From contig OUQQ01000415.1 of the NCBI GenBank assembly GCA_900404475.1, forward strand, positions 8,746 to 25,883: a stretch of DNA of 17,138 bases, in the 5' to 3' direction. A program made the translations under genes and the position numbers. This document shows, piece by piece, positions 10,497 to 17,138 of the stretch. The stretch comes from Spongospora subterranea. Its lineage: Eukaryota; Endomyxa; Phytomyxea; Plasmodiophorida; Plasmodiophoridae. Each line of letters opens with the position of its first letter. Position 1 is the first letter of the stretch. The notes under the pieces were generated by a model that saw only the letters and a program-made list of their open reading frames with translations, did not search any database and was not told the DNA's origin.

Positions 10497-10822
10497 AGCG
10501 TTGTGTAACTTGGGACTGTTTCATGAGCAATTTCGCGTATTTGATGATCCTGACCTTGTTGCAACAGCGGAGCATTGGTTAGATAAGCTATCGGCAGCAC
10601 TTGACGAGCTGGTTCGTTTACGATTTTGCTCTTCAGACCTTTGCGGTATTGATAGATTTTGGCAACCTTGTTCCAGGATGTATCGAAAACTTCGGCAGCA
10701 TAAACAGACGCAGGACTCGATCCCTGCGATAGCTTATCCAGCCGGTGCTCCGCTATTGCAACACGGTCAGGATCATTAAAGACGCGATATTGCTCATAAA
10801 ACAGTCCCAAGTTGCACAACGC
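10497..10822. repeat. Fold-back inverted repeat within the gag pseudogene
   Basis: Arm 1 (10497-10596, plus) and arm 2 (10822-10724, minus) are about 100 bp each and roughly 89 % identical by eye. Both read ...CAACTTGGGACTGTTT..ATGAGCAAT and end ...GATAAGCTATCG. Both strands therefore encode the same capsid piece (plus: NLGLFHEQFRVFDDPD; minus: NLGLFYEQYRVFNDPD). The spacer of about 127 nt is the continuing minus-strand gag. The arms differ by point changes, so this is an old inverted duplication, not a sequencing chimera of one read. Confidence 0.75.
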
Positions 10823-11100
10823 AGGATCATTGGATTCCATTCTGGAATTGTTGACAGACCCGATCGACTCAAAACCAAATCACACTGGTTGATGAAAGAC
10901 AGATACTCAGACTTGTTTCCGTCATATTTTTCCGGGTTTGGTAAACGAGGAAGCAAGATCTGCAAAGGCGACGGCAGTGGCTGAGTTGTTTGCGGAGGAG
11001 AAAGCGGCTGTGGTGCAAAACTAATAGTAATGGCGAAGACAGCGGTGGCGGTAGCGGAACTGGCGAAGAAAGCAGTGGTGATGACAGCGGAAACTCGTAA
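10597..11100 (-). pseudogene. Ty3/sushi-like retrotransposon gag (capsid), frameshifted
   Basis: The minus strand reads a Pro-rich leader (PLSPPQTTQPLPSPLQ) into LPRLPNPEKYDGNKSEYL and FINQCDLVLSRSG at about 10970-10870, the start of a Retrotrans_gag (PF03732-type) capsid as in sushi/PEG10-RTL elements (LPEKFDGxxxxxxxFxxQC). Near 10850 the reading shifts frame and continues as FYEQYRVFNDPDRVAIAEHR, LDKLSQG, VYAAEVFDTSWNK and IYQYRKGLKSKI (10810-10640), matching the capsid C-terminal half (FxxVFxDPxxxxxAxxxLxxLxQG ... WNExALxxxYxxGLxxxI). No intact gag is present. The upstream part at 10985-11095 is low-complexity, with repeated GGCGGT/AGCGGA-like units on the plus strand. It lies downstream, on the same strand, of the zinc-knuckle fragment, which is the reverse of normal gag order, so the pieces come from separate copies or a rearrangement. 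Confidence 0.65.
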
Positions 11101-11470
11101 TTGATTTGCTGTGTACTCGAATGGTGGAATGAAGGGCAGTCTTTTAACACTTTCTGTGCCCCGAAGACAAAATCACTGGATTCGTCGGCTTGCTCCTCCG
11201 GGTTGCCTCTAATTAGTGCATTATGCTGGGTTCTGATAGAACTCCCAGGTTTGGTGCAACGCGTTGCGATGTGGCCCATCTCTCCACATTTGAAGCATTT
11301 AAGAACCCGACATGTTCCCGACGTCAGTGCGCTGTTGTTTTTTGGTAAATTAAGGGCGATATTGCTTGCAGTGATACCATCAGAGGGACACACTGTTTTG
11401 GCGCCACCTCGGCAGTGTCATTGCTAGCCATCCTGTGATAACCATAACACTTTTTCCTGGTGGTTTTTTG
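11100..11470 (-). pseudogene. Retroelement gag nucleocapsid fragment with CCHC zinc knuckle
   Basis: The minus frame contains CFKCGEMGHIATRC, a canonical C-x2-C-x4-H-x4-C zinc knuckle (codons at 11297-11256) of retroviral-type nucleocapsids, followed by a charged tail (NPEEQADESSDF). Upstream, at 11393-11455 in a shifted frame, it reads KKCYGYHRMASNDTAE, equivalent to the better preserved KKWCGYHRM...HDTAEC in the second copy near 12060. It is frame-broken and lacks capsid on its N-terminal side. The 3' flank runs into the low-complexity leader of the Ty3-like gag. Confidence 0.65.
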
Positions 11471-11502
11471 TCTCATTACTTGCTGTCCGCTGAATGCTGA
11501 CA
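11318..11502. repeat. Direct repeat, copy 1 of gag nucleocapsid segment
   Basis: About 185 bp (AATTAAGGGCGATATTGCTT... through ...CTTGCTGTCCGCTGAATGCT) recurs at 11918-12110 in the same orientation, displaced by 600 bp, with several small indels and substitutions. Copy 1 continues leftward into the zinc knuckle; copy 2 does not. Confidence 0.8.
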
Positions 11503-11781
11503 ACTATCTATGAGCGTTTTTCACCTGGAACAAAGCAGACGTTCCAGTCGGCCAACACGAAGTCGGTAATATCGCTGTCCAAGAGCAATGCATTTATTTT
11601 CCAGAATCGGGTCCGTTCAAGTCTCGTTTCTTGGGCTTCTTCCCTCTACAGTCACCGATTCGATGTTTGTGGACCTTTCGGAAGGTATTTTAACCACCAT
11701 TAAAAGAGATCCTTTCCGCCCTCTAGGCATTTCTATAAGTGATAAACCAGGATATTTATCCTTGTCAAGAGCACAGGTAAT
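11503..11781. other. Segment between direct repeats, unassigned
   Basis: This lies between the gag direct-repeat copies and upstream of the plus-strand integrase remnant. Both strands have short open frames (for example minus 11844-11617), none with a motif I can name. It is most likely degraded retroelement pol sequence, since it is contiguous with the integrase fragment. Confidence 0.35.
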
Positions 11782-11917
11782 GATCATCGTTTGACCACTC
11801 CCTACCGTGCACTTGGCAATGGTCTCGCTGAACGTTTCGTGCAAACTTCTACTCGTGCCACCAGGAAATTGCTAAAAGGTGAAGCACATCTATCGGATCG
11901 TTACGTGCCAGGGGTTC
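11782..11917 (+). pseudogene. Retrotransposon integrase core remnant
   Basis: The plus strand encodes HRLTTPYRALGNGLAERFVQ and then TSTRATRKLLKGE. The pattern TPYxxxxNGxxERxxxTxxxxxRKLL is the end of the DDE integrase core, with the third catalytic acid (E of AER), as in Ty3/gypsy-type integrases (usually SPYHPQxNGQxERxxxTL). Only this about 45-residue piece is recognisable. It is on the strand opposite to the flanking gag pieces, so it comes from a different or inverted copy. It ends where direct-repeat copy 2 begins. Confidence 0.72.
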
Positions 11918-12110
11918 AGCGTCAGCGCGCTGTAGTTTCTTGGTAGATTAAGGGCGATATTGCTTGCAGTGATATGTACCATCAGAGGGACTCACTGTTT
12001 TGGCGCCACACTCGGCAGTGTCATGGCTATTGGCTACTGTAGTCATCCTGTGGTAACCGCACCACTTCTTCCTCGTGCCATAACTTGCTGTCCGCTGAAC
12101 GCTGACGACA
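11918..12110. repeat. Direct repeat, copy 2 of gag nucleocapsid segment
   Basis: This is the partner of 11318-11502 (600 bp offset). It is the better preserved version on its right side, containing KKWCGYHRM and SHDTAECGAK in one frame. The left edge coincides with the end of the integrase remnant, marking a rearrangement junction. Confidence 0.8.
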
Positions 12111-12660
12111 GGTTTGGTATCAGGTGTAGAATCACTCGACAACAGAGTTGTGCACGCCGAGATTTCGGCTTTTTCCGGTGTTGTAACTCGAATGATCTTG
12201 ATCGATTTTTGAACCGATGCTGGTAGTCTCATGATTAGATGTGCAACCTGTATCCCTGTTTGTCCTGAATCCAGCTGAGCGAATTCCATGGCTACCACAT
12301 ACCAGTCGAGAAAAACTGCAACGGATTCGGTGGTACTCGTTGTATGGTGTTTAATCGTTGCTAGTAGTAGCTCATAATATCTTCATCCACGAAGTGTCGT
12401 AGAAATGCGTCTTTGGCTTGCGCCCGATCCATATTGTTGACGATGATATGGGACTTGACCCATTTAAACTCAGCAGAGTGGCAACACGCGGCCAGAGCGA
12501 CCTGATAGTGACTGATCGGATATGAATCCGCTTCAAGCCTTGCCTCGAATTCGGCAATGAAATCCTCTGAGGCTGTTGGACGGCTCACAGATGGTTGAGT
12601 GAACTCGGCGTCCCATGCGGGCTGAGACTGCAGATTTTCACGAGCTCCTTTCAAAGACAT
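11948..12660 (-). pseudogene. Retroelement gag, truncated and frameshifted
   Basis: The minus frame starts at ATG 12660 (MSLKGARENLQSQPAW) and runs through FIAEFEARLEADSYPISHYQ, AEFKWVKSH and AKDAFLRHFVDEDI to a stop near 12361. A shifted frame continues with TTESVAVFLDWYVVAMEFAQ, LIMRLPASVQKSI and KKWCGYHRM...HDTAEC, ending at 11948. The order N-terminus, helical capsid-like part, then C-x2-H...H-x3-C finger is that of an LTR-retrotransposon gag. One frameshift lies between 12361 and 12330, and the C-terminal zinc knuckle is lost at the 11918-11948 junction. The superfamily is not certain. The region upstream of its ATG is the left arm of the large inverted repeat. Confidence 0.65.
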
Positions 12661-13235
12661 AGTGGTATTCCATAAGCTTGCTGCTGATTTGGACGATGCT
12701 TTTGTGCTCGAGAGCCCTTGAACAAGTCCTAGGAAGTATTTCTCGATGTTTTGATACCTTAGGAGGTCACGTGGGCGAGCCGGTTTCCGTCTTTGTGTAT
12801 TTCTACACTGATGTAAGGCGTGTTAACAGTGGTAATGCGGTTGGTATGTGTCGTGCCTCCCCAATCCTTTGTGACCTTATGTATAGTCCGATTTTGTTCG
12901 CTAAAATTATCGTGACGACGAGAGAACAAAACCTTATGTATTTACAGAGAACGATGGACTATACATAAGGTCACAAATGACTGGGGAGGCACAACACATA
13001 CCAACCGCATTACCATTGTTAACACGCCTTACATCAGCGTCGAAAAACACCAAAGACGGAAACCGGCTCGCCCACGTGACAAAATATGATTTCCTAAGGT
13101 ATCAAAGCATCGATAAATATTTCCTAGGACTTGTTCAAGGGCTCTCGAGAACAAAAGTATCGTCCAAATCAGCAGCAAATGGGATATCACTATGTATTTG
13201 AAAAAAGAGCTCGTAAAATTCTGCAGTCTCAGCCT
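12619..13235. repeat. Large inverted repeat with two head-to-head retroelement 5' ends
   Basis: Arm 1 (about 12619-12897) and arm 2 (about 12951-13235) are inverted copies of about 280 bp with roughly 85-90 % identity by eye and a spacer of about 50 nt. Shared blocks include GGACTATACATAAGGTCACA, CCAACCGCATTACCA, GACGGAAACCGGCTCGCCCA, ACTTGTTCAAGGGCTCTCGA and CGTCCAAATCAGCAGCAA. Each arm ends in a gag start: ATG at 12660 (minus, SLKGARENLQSQP) and ATG at 13192 (plus, with an inserted A run that breaks the frame, then ARKILQSQP). Arm 2 carries an extra insertion near 13082-13094. The long mirror frames 12678-12968 (+) and 13256-13029 (-) are antisense readings of the two arms, not genes. Confidence 0.85.
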
Positions 13236-13717
13236 GATTTTCGACAACAGAAGCAATGGTTACAGGAGGTCGCTGAGTATCACGATGGATTTATGCCGGG
13301 TGGATTTCTATCCTAAGTTTCATTGTGAATTAATTTCATAGAAATGTATTGGGCCGCGTGCAAGAGCTACACACGAAAAAACTGTACTTATTCTTGCAAG
13401 AAATTGAAATGCGTTGTTCCCCTGGCACTTCAGGCAGTGACCGTGTCCCAGATTCGTTGGTTTGCACGCAAAATGCTTCAGATACATGGACGCCTATCGC
13501 GTTAGTGGTCCCGATGGCAACAGACTGACCATGCGCCAGGGTAAAGTTTGCTGTCAAAGTTTATAAGCGTCACAGAAGCTTGCCAGTTCACATAATAAAA
13601 CGATCTTTGATTTGGGAAAACAACATGGGTGCAGTCGCACTTTTGTTTTTGCGCCGTAAACGCTGCGTACGCAATGTTTTTCAAAATGACTGTGGTGTCT
13701 GTTAAATGTCCTGAAAC
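13236..13717. other. Unassigned sequence right of inverted repeat
   Basis: From 13236 the plus frame of the second gag start continues for about 25 codons and stops at 13316 without further similarity to the first gag copy. Other frames (minus 13557-13336 and 13838-13554) are open but show no domain I recognise. Probably degraded repeat sequence. Confidence 0.35.
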
Positions 13718-13806
13718 CGGAAGTTTTTTTTGTCCACGCGTGGGTGGAGTTTACTGGGGCACTTATTTTTGGGGTGGCCCGTCCACGCGTGGACAAAACA
13801 CTTCCG
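13718..13806. repeat. Small inverted-repeat element (MITE-like) with CCACGCGTGG ends
   Basis: An 89-bp unit. Left arm 13718-13743 and right arm 13783-13806 are inverted copies of CGGAAGT(T)nGTCCACGCGTGG, differing only in the T run. Each arm contains the 10-bp palindrome CCACGCGTGG. The 39-bp core includes GGGGCACTTATTTTTGGGG. No clear target-site duplication is visible at the edges. A reverse, internally deleted copy appears near 16533-16558. It may be a non-autonomous DNA element; the family is unknown. Confidence 0.55.
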
Positions 13807-14160
13807 CCTATTGCCATTGCTCGCAAAAAACCTAGCATTATTCAGACCAATACCTGCCACGCGTGGCAAGCTGCCAAATTGCCACGCATGGAAAAACTCG
13901 CTCCATTACACAGAACGCTTCGTTTTAAAGAAACACCCATTGGTCTCACCACTAATATAGTTTGTCGATATAAACGCGCCATTTGTAATCACAACGTGAC
14001 CGATAAGTGGGACACTACAAAGTGATTGTGATGTAGTCGAAAATGTAATTCCAAAGATGTGTGTTGGCTTGCAACTGGTGCCAACACCATCAATTCAAGT
14101 ACCGATTCTCTCGTTTCTATCGTTTTTGACCGTCGTCATACTGTCCAATATACTGTAACT
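13807..14160 (+). pseudogene. Decayed open frame, protein-like, unknown
   Basis: One plus frame is open from about 13720 to a TGA at 14025 (contains LPPIAIARKKPSIIQ and LHRTLRFKETPIGL). After two close stops the same frame stays open to about 14210 (contains SLVSIVFDRRHTVQYTVTKR). An overlapping frame at 13680-13835 is Cys-rich (KCPETGSFFCPR, AYCHC). Composition looks coding-like rather than random, so this may be a dead gene of a mobile element, but I recognise no domain. It also holds two more palindromic sites, 13858-13867 and the variant 13882-13891. Confidence 0.3.
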
Positions 14161-14699
14161 AAAAGACGCCCTCTTTTTTGTTTGACCTGGACCGGATCGA
14201 AAGTGCAGTTTTTTTTGTGGCATTGTCTTTTCTTGTGATGTTTGAGCTTCTAGGGATTGGCGTCCCGGACCCATAAATCAGCAGGTATTCTGGCACAATC
14301 CGCAATTATGTTCAGTGATATTAATGGTGCTGTGATTGGCTGTCAATGAATCAGTGATTCGCGAAGTAGAACTCGATCCCATGACTACCCTCAACCAAAT
14401 GTGTTGGCTCCGGCGCCCCTAATGGAACTGCACTGATTGAGTCGCCAAATTTGATTGATATGTTGTTTGAATTGTGTCAGACTGATGTTGCATTGATCAA
14501 TAGGTATTTCTTCATAGAATCTCAACCGGAGATGTGGAGGGCGCTAGGTAAAAACGCTTTTCAATAATTAATTTTGAAAATTCAGCCATTTGAAAAGTGC
14601 GGTGCTTTCGGCAACTTAACGATTTCTGACAACCTCCCGTAAAGTGCACAATCGGCAAAGGATATATGCGATATCATTTCGAATCGAACAAGCCTGGAA
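14161..14699. other. Non-coding region downstream of SET gene
   Basis: T-rich stretches around 14170-14240, no long frame on either strand, and no repeat that I can pair with another part of the window. It must include the 3' UTR of the minus-strand SET-domain gene ending at 14700. Confidence 0.4.
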
Positions 14700-16276
14700 C
14701 TAAGAAATAGAGACACAAAGTCGATACCGTAAACTTTTTGTTTTCGTGTTAATGTGTTTTCGTTTTGGATTCAAGAGCGCGACTAAAGATTTCCATTTTG
14801 GTTGCACGGCTAGAGAAGGTCGATCTTGCATTGTCCTCAGTTTTTGGGTGTAATTGTCGAGTCCCTCAAATGATGTGTACTTGTTGTTGAAGTCGAACCA
14901 GTTGTTTCTTTCGGTGGCAGATTGAAGCTCAGAATACATGTCTGCAAAGAGCGAAAGACATATTTTCACATCAATGCGACAAAGTAGAGCATTATTTTGA
15001 TTCAACGTGAGGTCGTTGTTTTGCTGGAGTAATCTCAAATCGTCAGCTATCGATGTGCCATACTGCTTCAGCTCACTAGCTGCTAATTGACTGATGATTT
15101 TTATCGCCCCAACTTCCTTTTTGTAATCCGATAAACCTCGCTTTGATTTTCGCAGCTTCGCTATTAGATCTGTGAACGAGCGATCTTGGAATGACGAATT
15201 GAGGTCCCAGGGTGTGCCTTTATACTTCTTGGAACCATCAAGGAACAGGCGACATGAGAGATATGGATTGTCCGGCACAAGAAATCCATAAGTGAACAAA
15301 AGGTCAACATTACTACAAAAAAATTGAACAACCGTTCGAAATTGGCGATGATGATTTAAACCTGAAAGACCGCGATTGGCGTGTGGGAAAACGAACCGGA
15401 AGTTCTGACATATCGGTATCGTATGATAGGGAGAGTATGCCTCGAGCAGAATCTAAATCTAGTGGTACTCCTTGAGGATAGTCACCGTCCTCATCAGACA
15501 ACAGATAGAGAAACCGTCGCCGATCGTTACTCAATCTGTCAAGAGAAGCTCTAGCTGAAAGAGGCAAATCAAGTATCAAAACAATACGAAATTGACGACA
15601 ATATCAGAGTATCTTACATGAGACTTGTGCCCAAGTCAATCGAAAATCAGAAAACTGGATACCAGGCATTGCACATTGGATGGGACTGAATATACGCAAC
15701 AATTGGAACTTTTGATGCATGATAGTATCAATAAGCCAGGGGATTTGTAAAAAACTTCGATCCGACACAGACCAACACATGGGCAATGAAGGAACAGACA
15801 GAGACAGAGGCATGAAGAATTTAGCCCAGAGTGGGTCTTCAAGAGTAGCGATGATGAACACAGCTAGACGCGCTGTAATGCAATGACCAAATCAGCCCCC
15901 AATTCTGTCCAGATGCTAATGGAACTGATAGCAAAATAAACATACCTGTGTCTCCTAATCGAGACTTACTAGACTTGAGCGTCAGATCCACAGCAGCTTT
16001 AACTGTAGGATGATTGTCGTAAACACCAAAAGTGAGTCGCGGCAGTGCAGAGACATCTCCAGGGCGAAATAGGTTAATGGAAGACCAACTGCCTTGACCA
16101 GAACTCGACGTACTTCCATCACGATTGATTTTGTCGCTGAACGAAGCCCATTTCCCCTTCTGAGCATAACTGGGTCCAGGTGACGAGTAACGCCCTTCAA
16201 TTGCCTCAGATCGAGGTAGTTGATATAGAATCGCATATCCCAGTAAGATCCAGGCCAACAATATTGCCACAATCAT
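14700..16276 (-). CDS. SETD3/SETD4-like SET + Rubisco-LSMT substrate-binding protein, divergent
   Basis: Four exons: 16276-15946, 15872-15618, 15554-15362, 15312-14700. Introns are 73, 63 and 49 nt, GT-AG, with all phases fitting; about 463 aa. Residues 1-20 (MIVAILLAWILLGYAILYQL) look like a membrane anchor. FRPGDVSALPR (about 70-80) resembles the SET start 'xPGDxxxxLPR'. RLAVFIIATLEDPLWAKFFM, SLPMCWS, FQLLRIF and FRLTWAQVSSRA match the inserted helical region of SETD3/SETD4-type enzymes (W.PYL, LP..W, F.WA...V.SR). SNVDLLFTYGFLVPDNP matches SNAELLxxYGFxxPDNP. ASELKQYGTSIADDLRLLQQ, followed by NDLTLNQNNALLCRI, matches the substrate-binding domain (YxTTIEEDxxxLxxxxLSxRxxxAIxxRxxEK). SETD3 methylates actin His73; the substrate here is unknown. 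The NH(S) and GEExFxxYG core motifs between SSRA and SNVDLL are not recognisable. The start is uncertain: the frame is open upstream to 16378 behind an AG acceptor-like site. Confidence 0.72.
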
Positions 16277-17138
16277 CTCGGAACCAACGACGACAATAAA
16301 GAATTTCACAGAGGGGTGCGGAAGTCCGCCTAATGCCGCGAATGACGCAGAACGTCCTATTAGCGCAATACGTGCGGACTGTTAGCAACTACCGTAGGGC
16401 GGTTCCTTACTGTAGAGCCTGTGGCCTTCAACGATGATCGGAAGTTGAATACTCCTAAACACAATGTGCGCAAAGCGGAAAATAGAGAAATAATAATTCA
16501 CCACCTTACTCCAATGGAGTTTCAGAGCGTAAGTGTCTTTGTGTCCACGCGTGCCCCAGTGGGCTAACTTAATTAAAGTACACTGTTTTGTTACACCCGG
16601 CTCGCAGTAGAGTAGTGGATTCTCACGGCGCGCCCTCCTTCACTTCAATTTAGAAGACCCGCGTTGGTGAATAATTCTTGATCCTCAAAACGGGCTCCAC
16701 CTGTTCACTGAATCCACTTATCAGCGGTGAACAGCCATCTTTTATCCCCTGATATAATTGTTCAACATGCACGCGAGTTCGCTCTTGCAAACGGGTTTGT
16801 GGTTGGATATAATTCGCATAATTTTCTAGATAAAATATTTCAAAAAATTGATTCCATTTACCATTGTGGACTGTCTAGGTAAAATTTTTGTCTTTGGGTT
16901 TTTTTTCGGCGAGTCCGAGAGCCTAAAAAAAAGATCTTTCAACTTTAGGCACTGGAATCACAAAATCGGTATTTTTATCGTTTTGACGAAGCATGAACAA
17001 TCGATGAATATTTCATTCTCAAAAGAGGGGAAAAAGTGATCAAATCTCTGCACAAGCATAAGCGCCAACAAAAGCTTAACAGAATATTCAATCATTGCAG
17101 TTGTTTTGCTTTGATTCAAATCATAGTAGGAAGACAAT
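16277..17138. other. Upstream region of SET gene; no gene recognised
   Basis: Positions 16277-16378 are in frame with the SET gene and may be part of an extra 5' exon. At about 16533-16558 lies a reverse, internally deleted copy of the CCACGCGTGG element. Positions 16595-16670 have a vague tRNA-like look that I do not call. From 16790 to the end the sequence is AT-rich; the only longer frame (16848-17039, plus) is Phe/Lys-rich low complexity and not convincing. Confidence 0.4.
16533..16558 (-). repeat. Internally deleted reverse copy of the 13718-13806 element
   Basis: It reads AAGTGT-CTTTGT-GTCCACGCGT joined to GCCCCAGT. The reverse complement of 13718-13806 has AAGTGTTTTGTCCACGCGT and, 24 nt further on, GTGCCCCAGT. 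The two pieces are in the same order, so the copy fits a deletion of that interval. Confidence 0.45.

Noticed and set aside
12678..13256. Two similar proteins encoded on opposite strands (LLIWT.LL.SRALEQVLG)
   Set aside because: They are the antisense readings of the two arms of the inverted repeat; the similarity is a consequence of the repeat, not of two genes.
14330..14420. tRNA-derived repeat on the minus strand (GGGATCGAGTTC B-box-like)
   Set aside because: No A box at the right distance and no second copy in the window.
16595..16672. tRNA gene or tRNA-derived SINE
   Set aside because: There is a weak A-box-like GTAGAGTAGTGGAT, but the would-be B box does not fit GGTTCGANTCC and I could not fold a cloverleaf.
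16848..17039. Plus-strand open frame of 63 codons
   Set aside because: Low-complexity AT-rich sequence (Phe/Lys/Ser runs), no domain.
1..17138. CRISPR array, prokaryotic operon, phage or plasmid features
   Set aside because: No short regularly spaced repeats; genes are eukaryotic with spliceosomal introns.

Overview
The window is eukaryotic nuclear DNA. Every recognisable conserved gene except one is split by very short spliceosomal introns, mostly 39-63 nt, with GT-AG ends and splice phases that keep the frame. Gene content (CAND1, PEX11, dynactin subunit 6, a DHRS7-type short-chain dehydrogenase, a SETD3/SETD4-like SET protein and a secreted CAP protein) indicates an animal. Compact introns plus a secreted single-exon CAP protein with a Cys-rich tail suggest a nematode, perhaps an enoplean or parasitic one. 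That taxonomic guess is an inference; a rotifer or tardigrade is not excluded.

Left, gene-dense half. Positions 9-1025 (-) hold a five-exon short-chain dehydrogenase whose catalytic Ser and Tyr are replaced. Positions 1754-2342 (-) hold dynactin subunit 6 in three exons. Positions 2906-3673 (+) hold PEX11 in three exons, divergent from DCTN6. Positions 3744-4457 (-) hold an intronless secreted CAP/SCP protein, convergent with PEX11. Positions 4677-9658 (-) hold a full-length CAND1 that I could rebuild as 22 exons. These are unrelated housekeeping functions (cullin-ligase regulation, peroxisome division, dynein motor adaptor), so the clustering looks like genome compactness rather than an operon.

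Middle, about 10.3-13.3 kb, is a graveyard of LTR-retrotransposon pieces. It has a frameshifted Ty3/sushi-like gag with a fold-back copy of part of itself, a CCHC zinc-knuckle gag fragment, an integrase fragment on the opposite strand lying between two direct-repeat copies spaced 600 bp apart, and a large inverted repeat (about 12619-13235). In that inverted repeat two copies of the same gag start face away from each other.

Right part. Positions 13.3-14.7 kb are mostly non-coding, with decayed open frames and a small 89-bp inverted-repeat element built on the palindrome CCACGCGTGG. An internally deleted reverse copy of it sits at about 16533-16558. Positions 14700-16276 (-) hold a four-exon SET-domain/Rubisco-LSMT-substrate-binding protein whose catalytic SET core is hard to recognise and whose N-terminus is a predicted membrane anchor. 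The remainder to 17138 shows no gene.

I found no clear new multi-gene system. The most unusual items are the catalytically altered SDR, the divergent membrane-anchored SET protein, and the palindromic retroelement structures.
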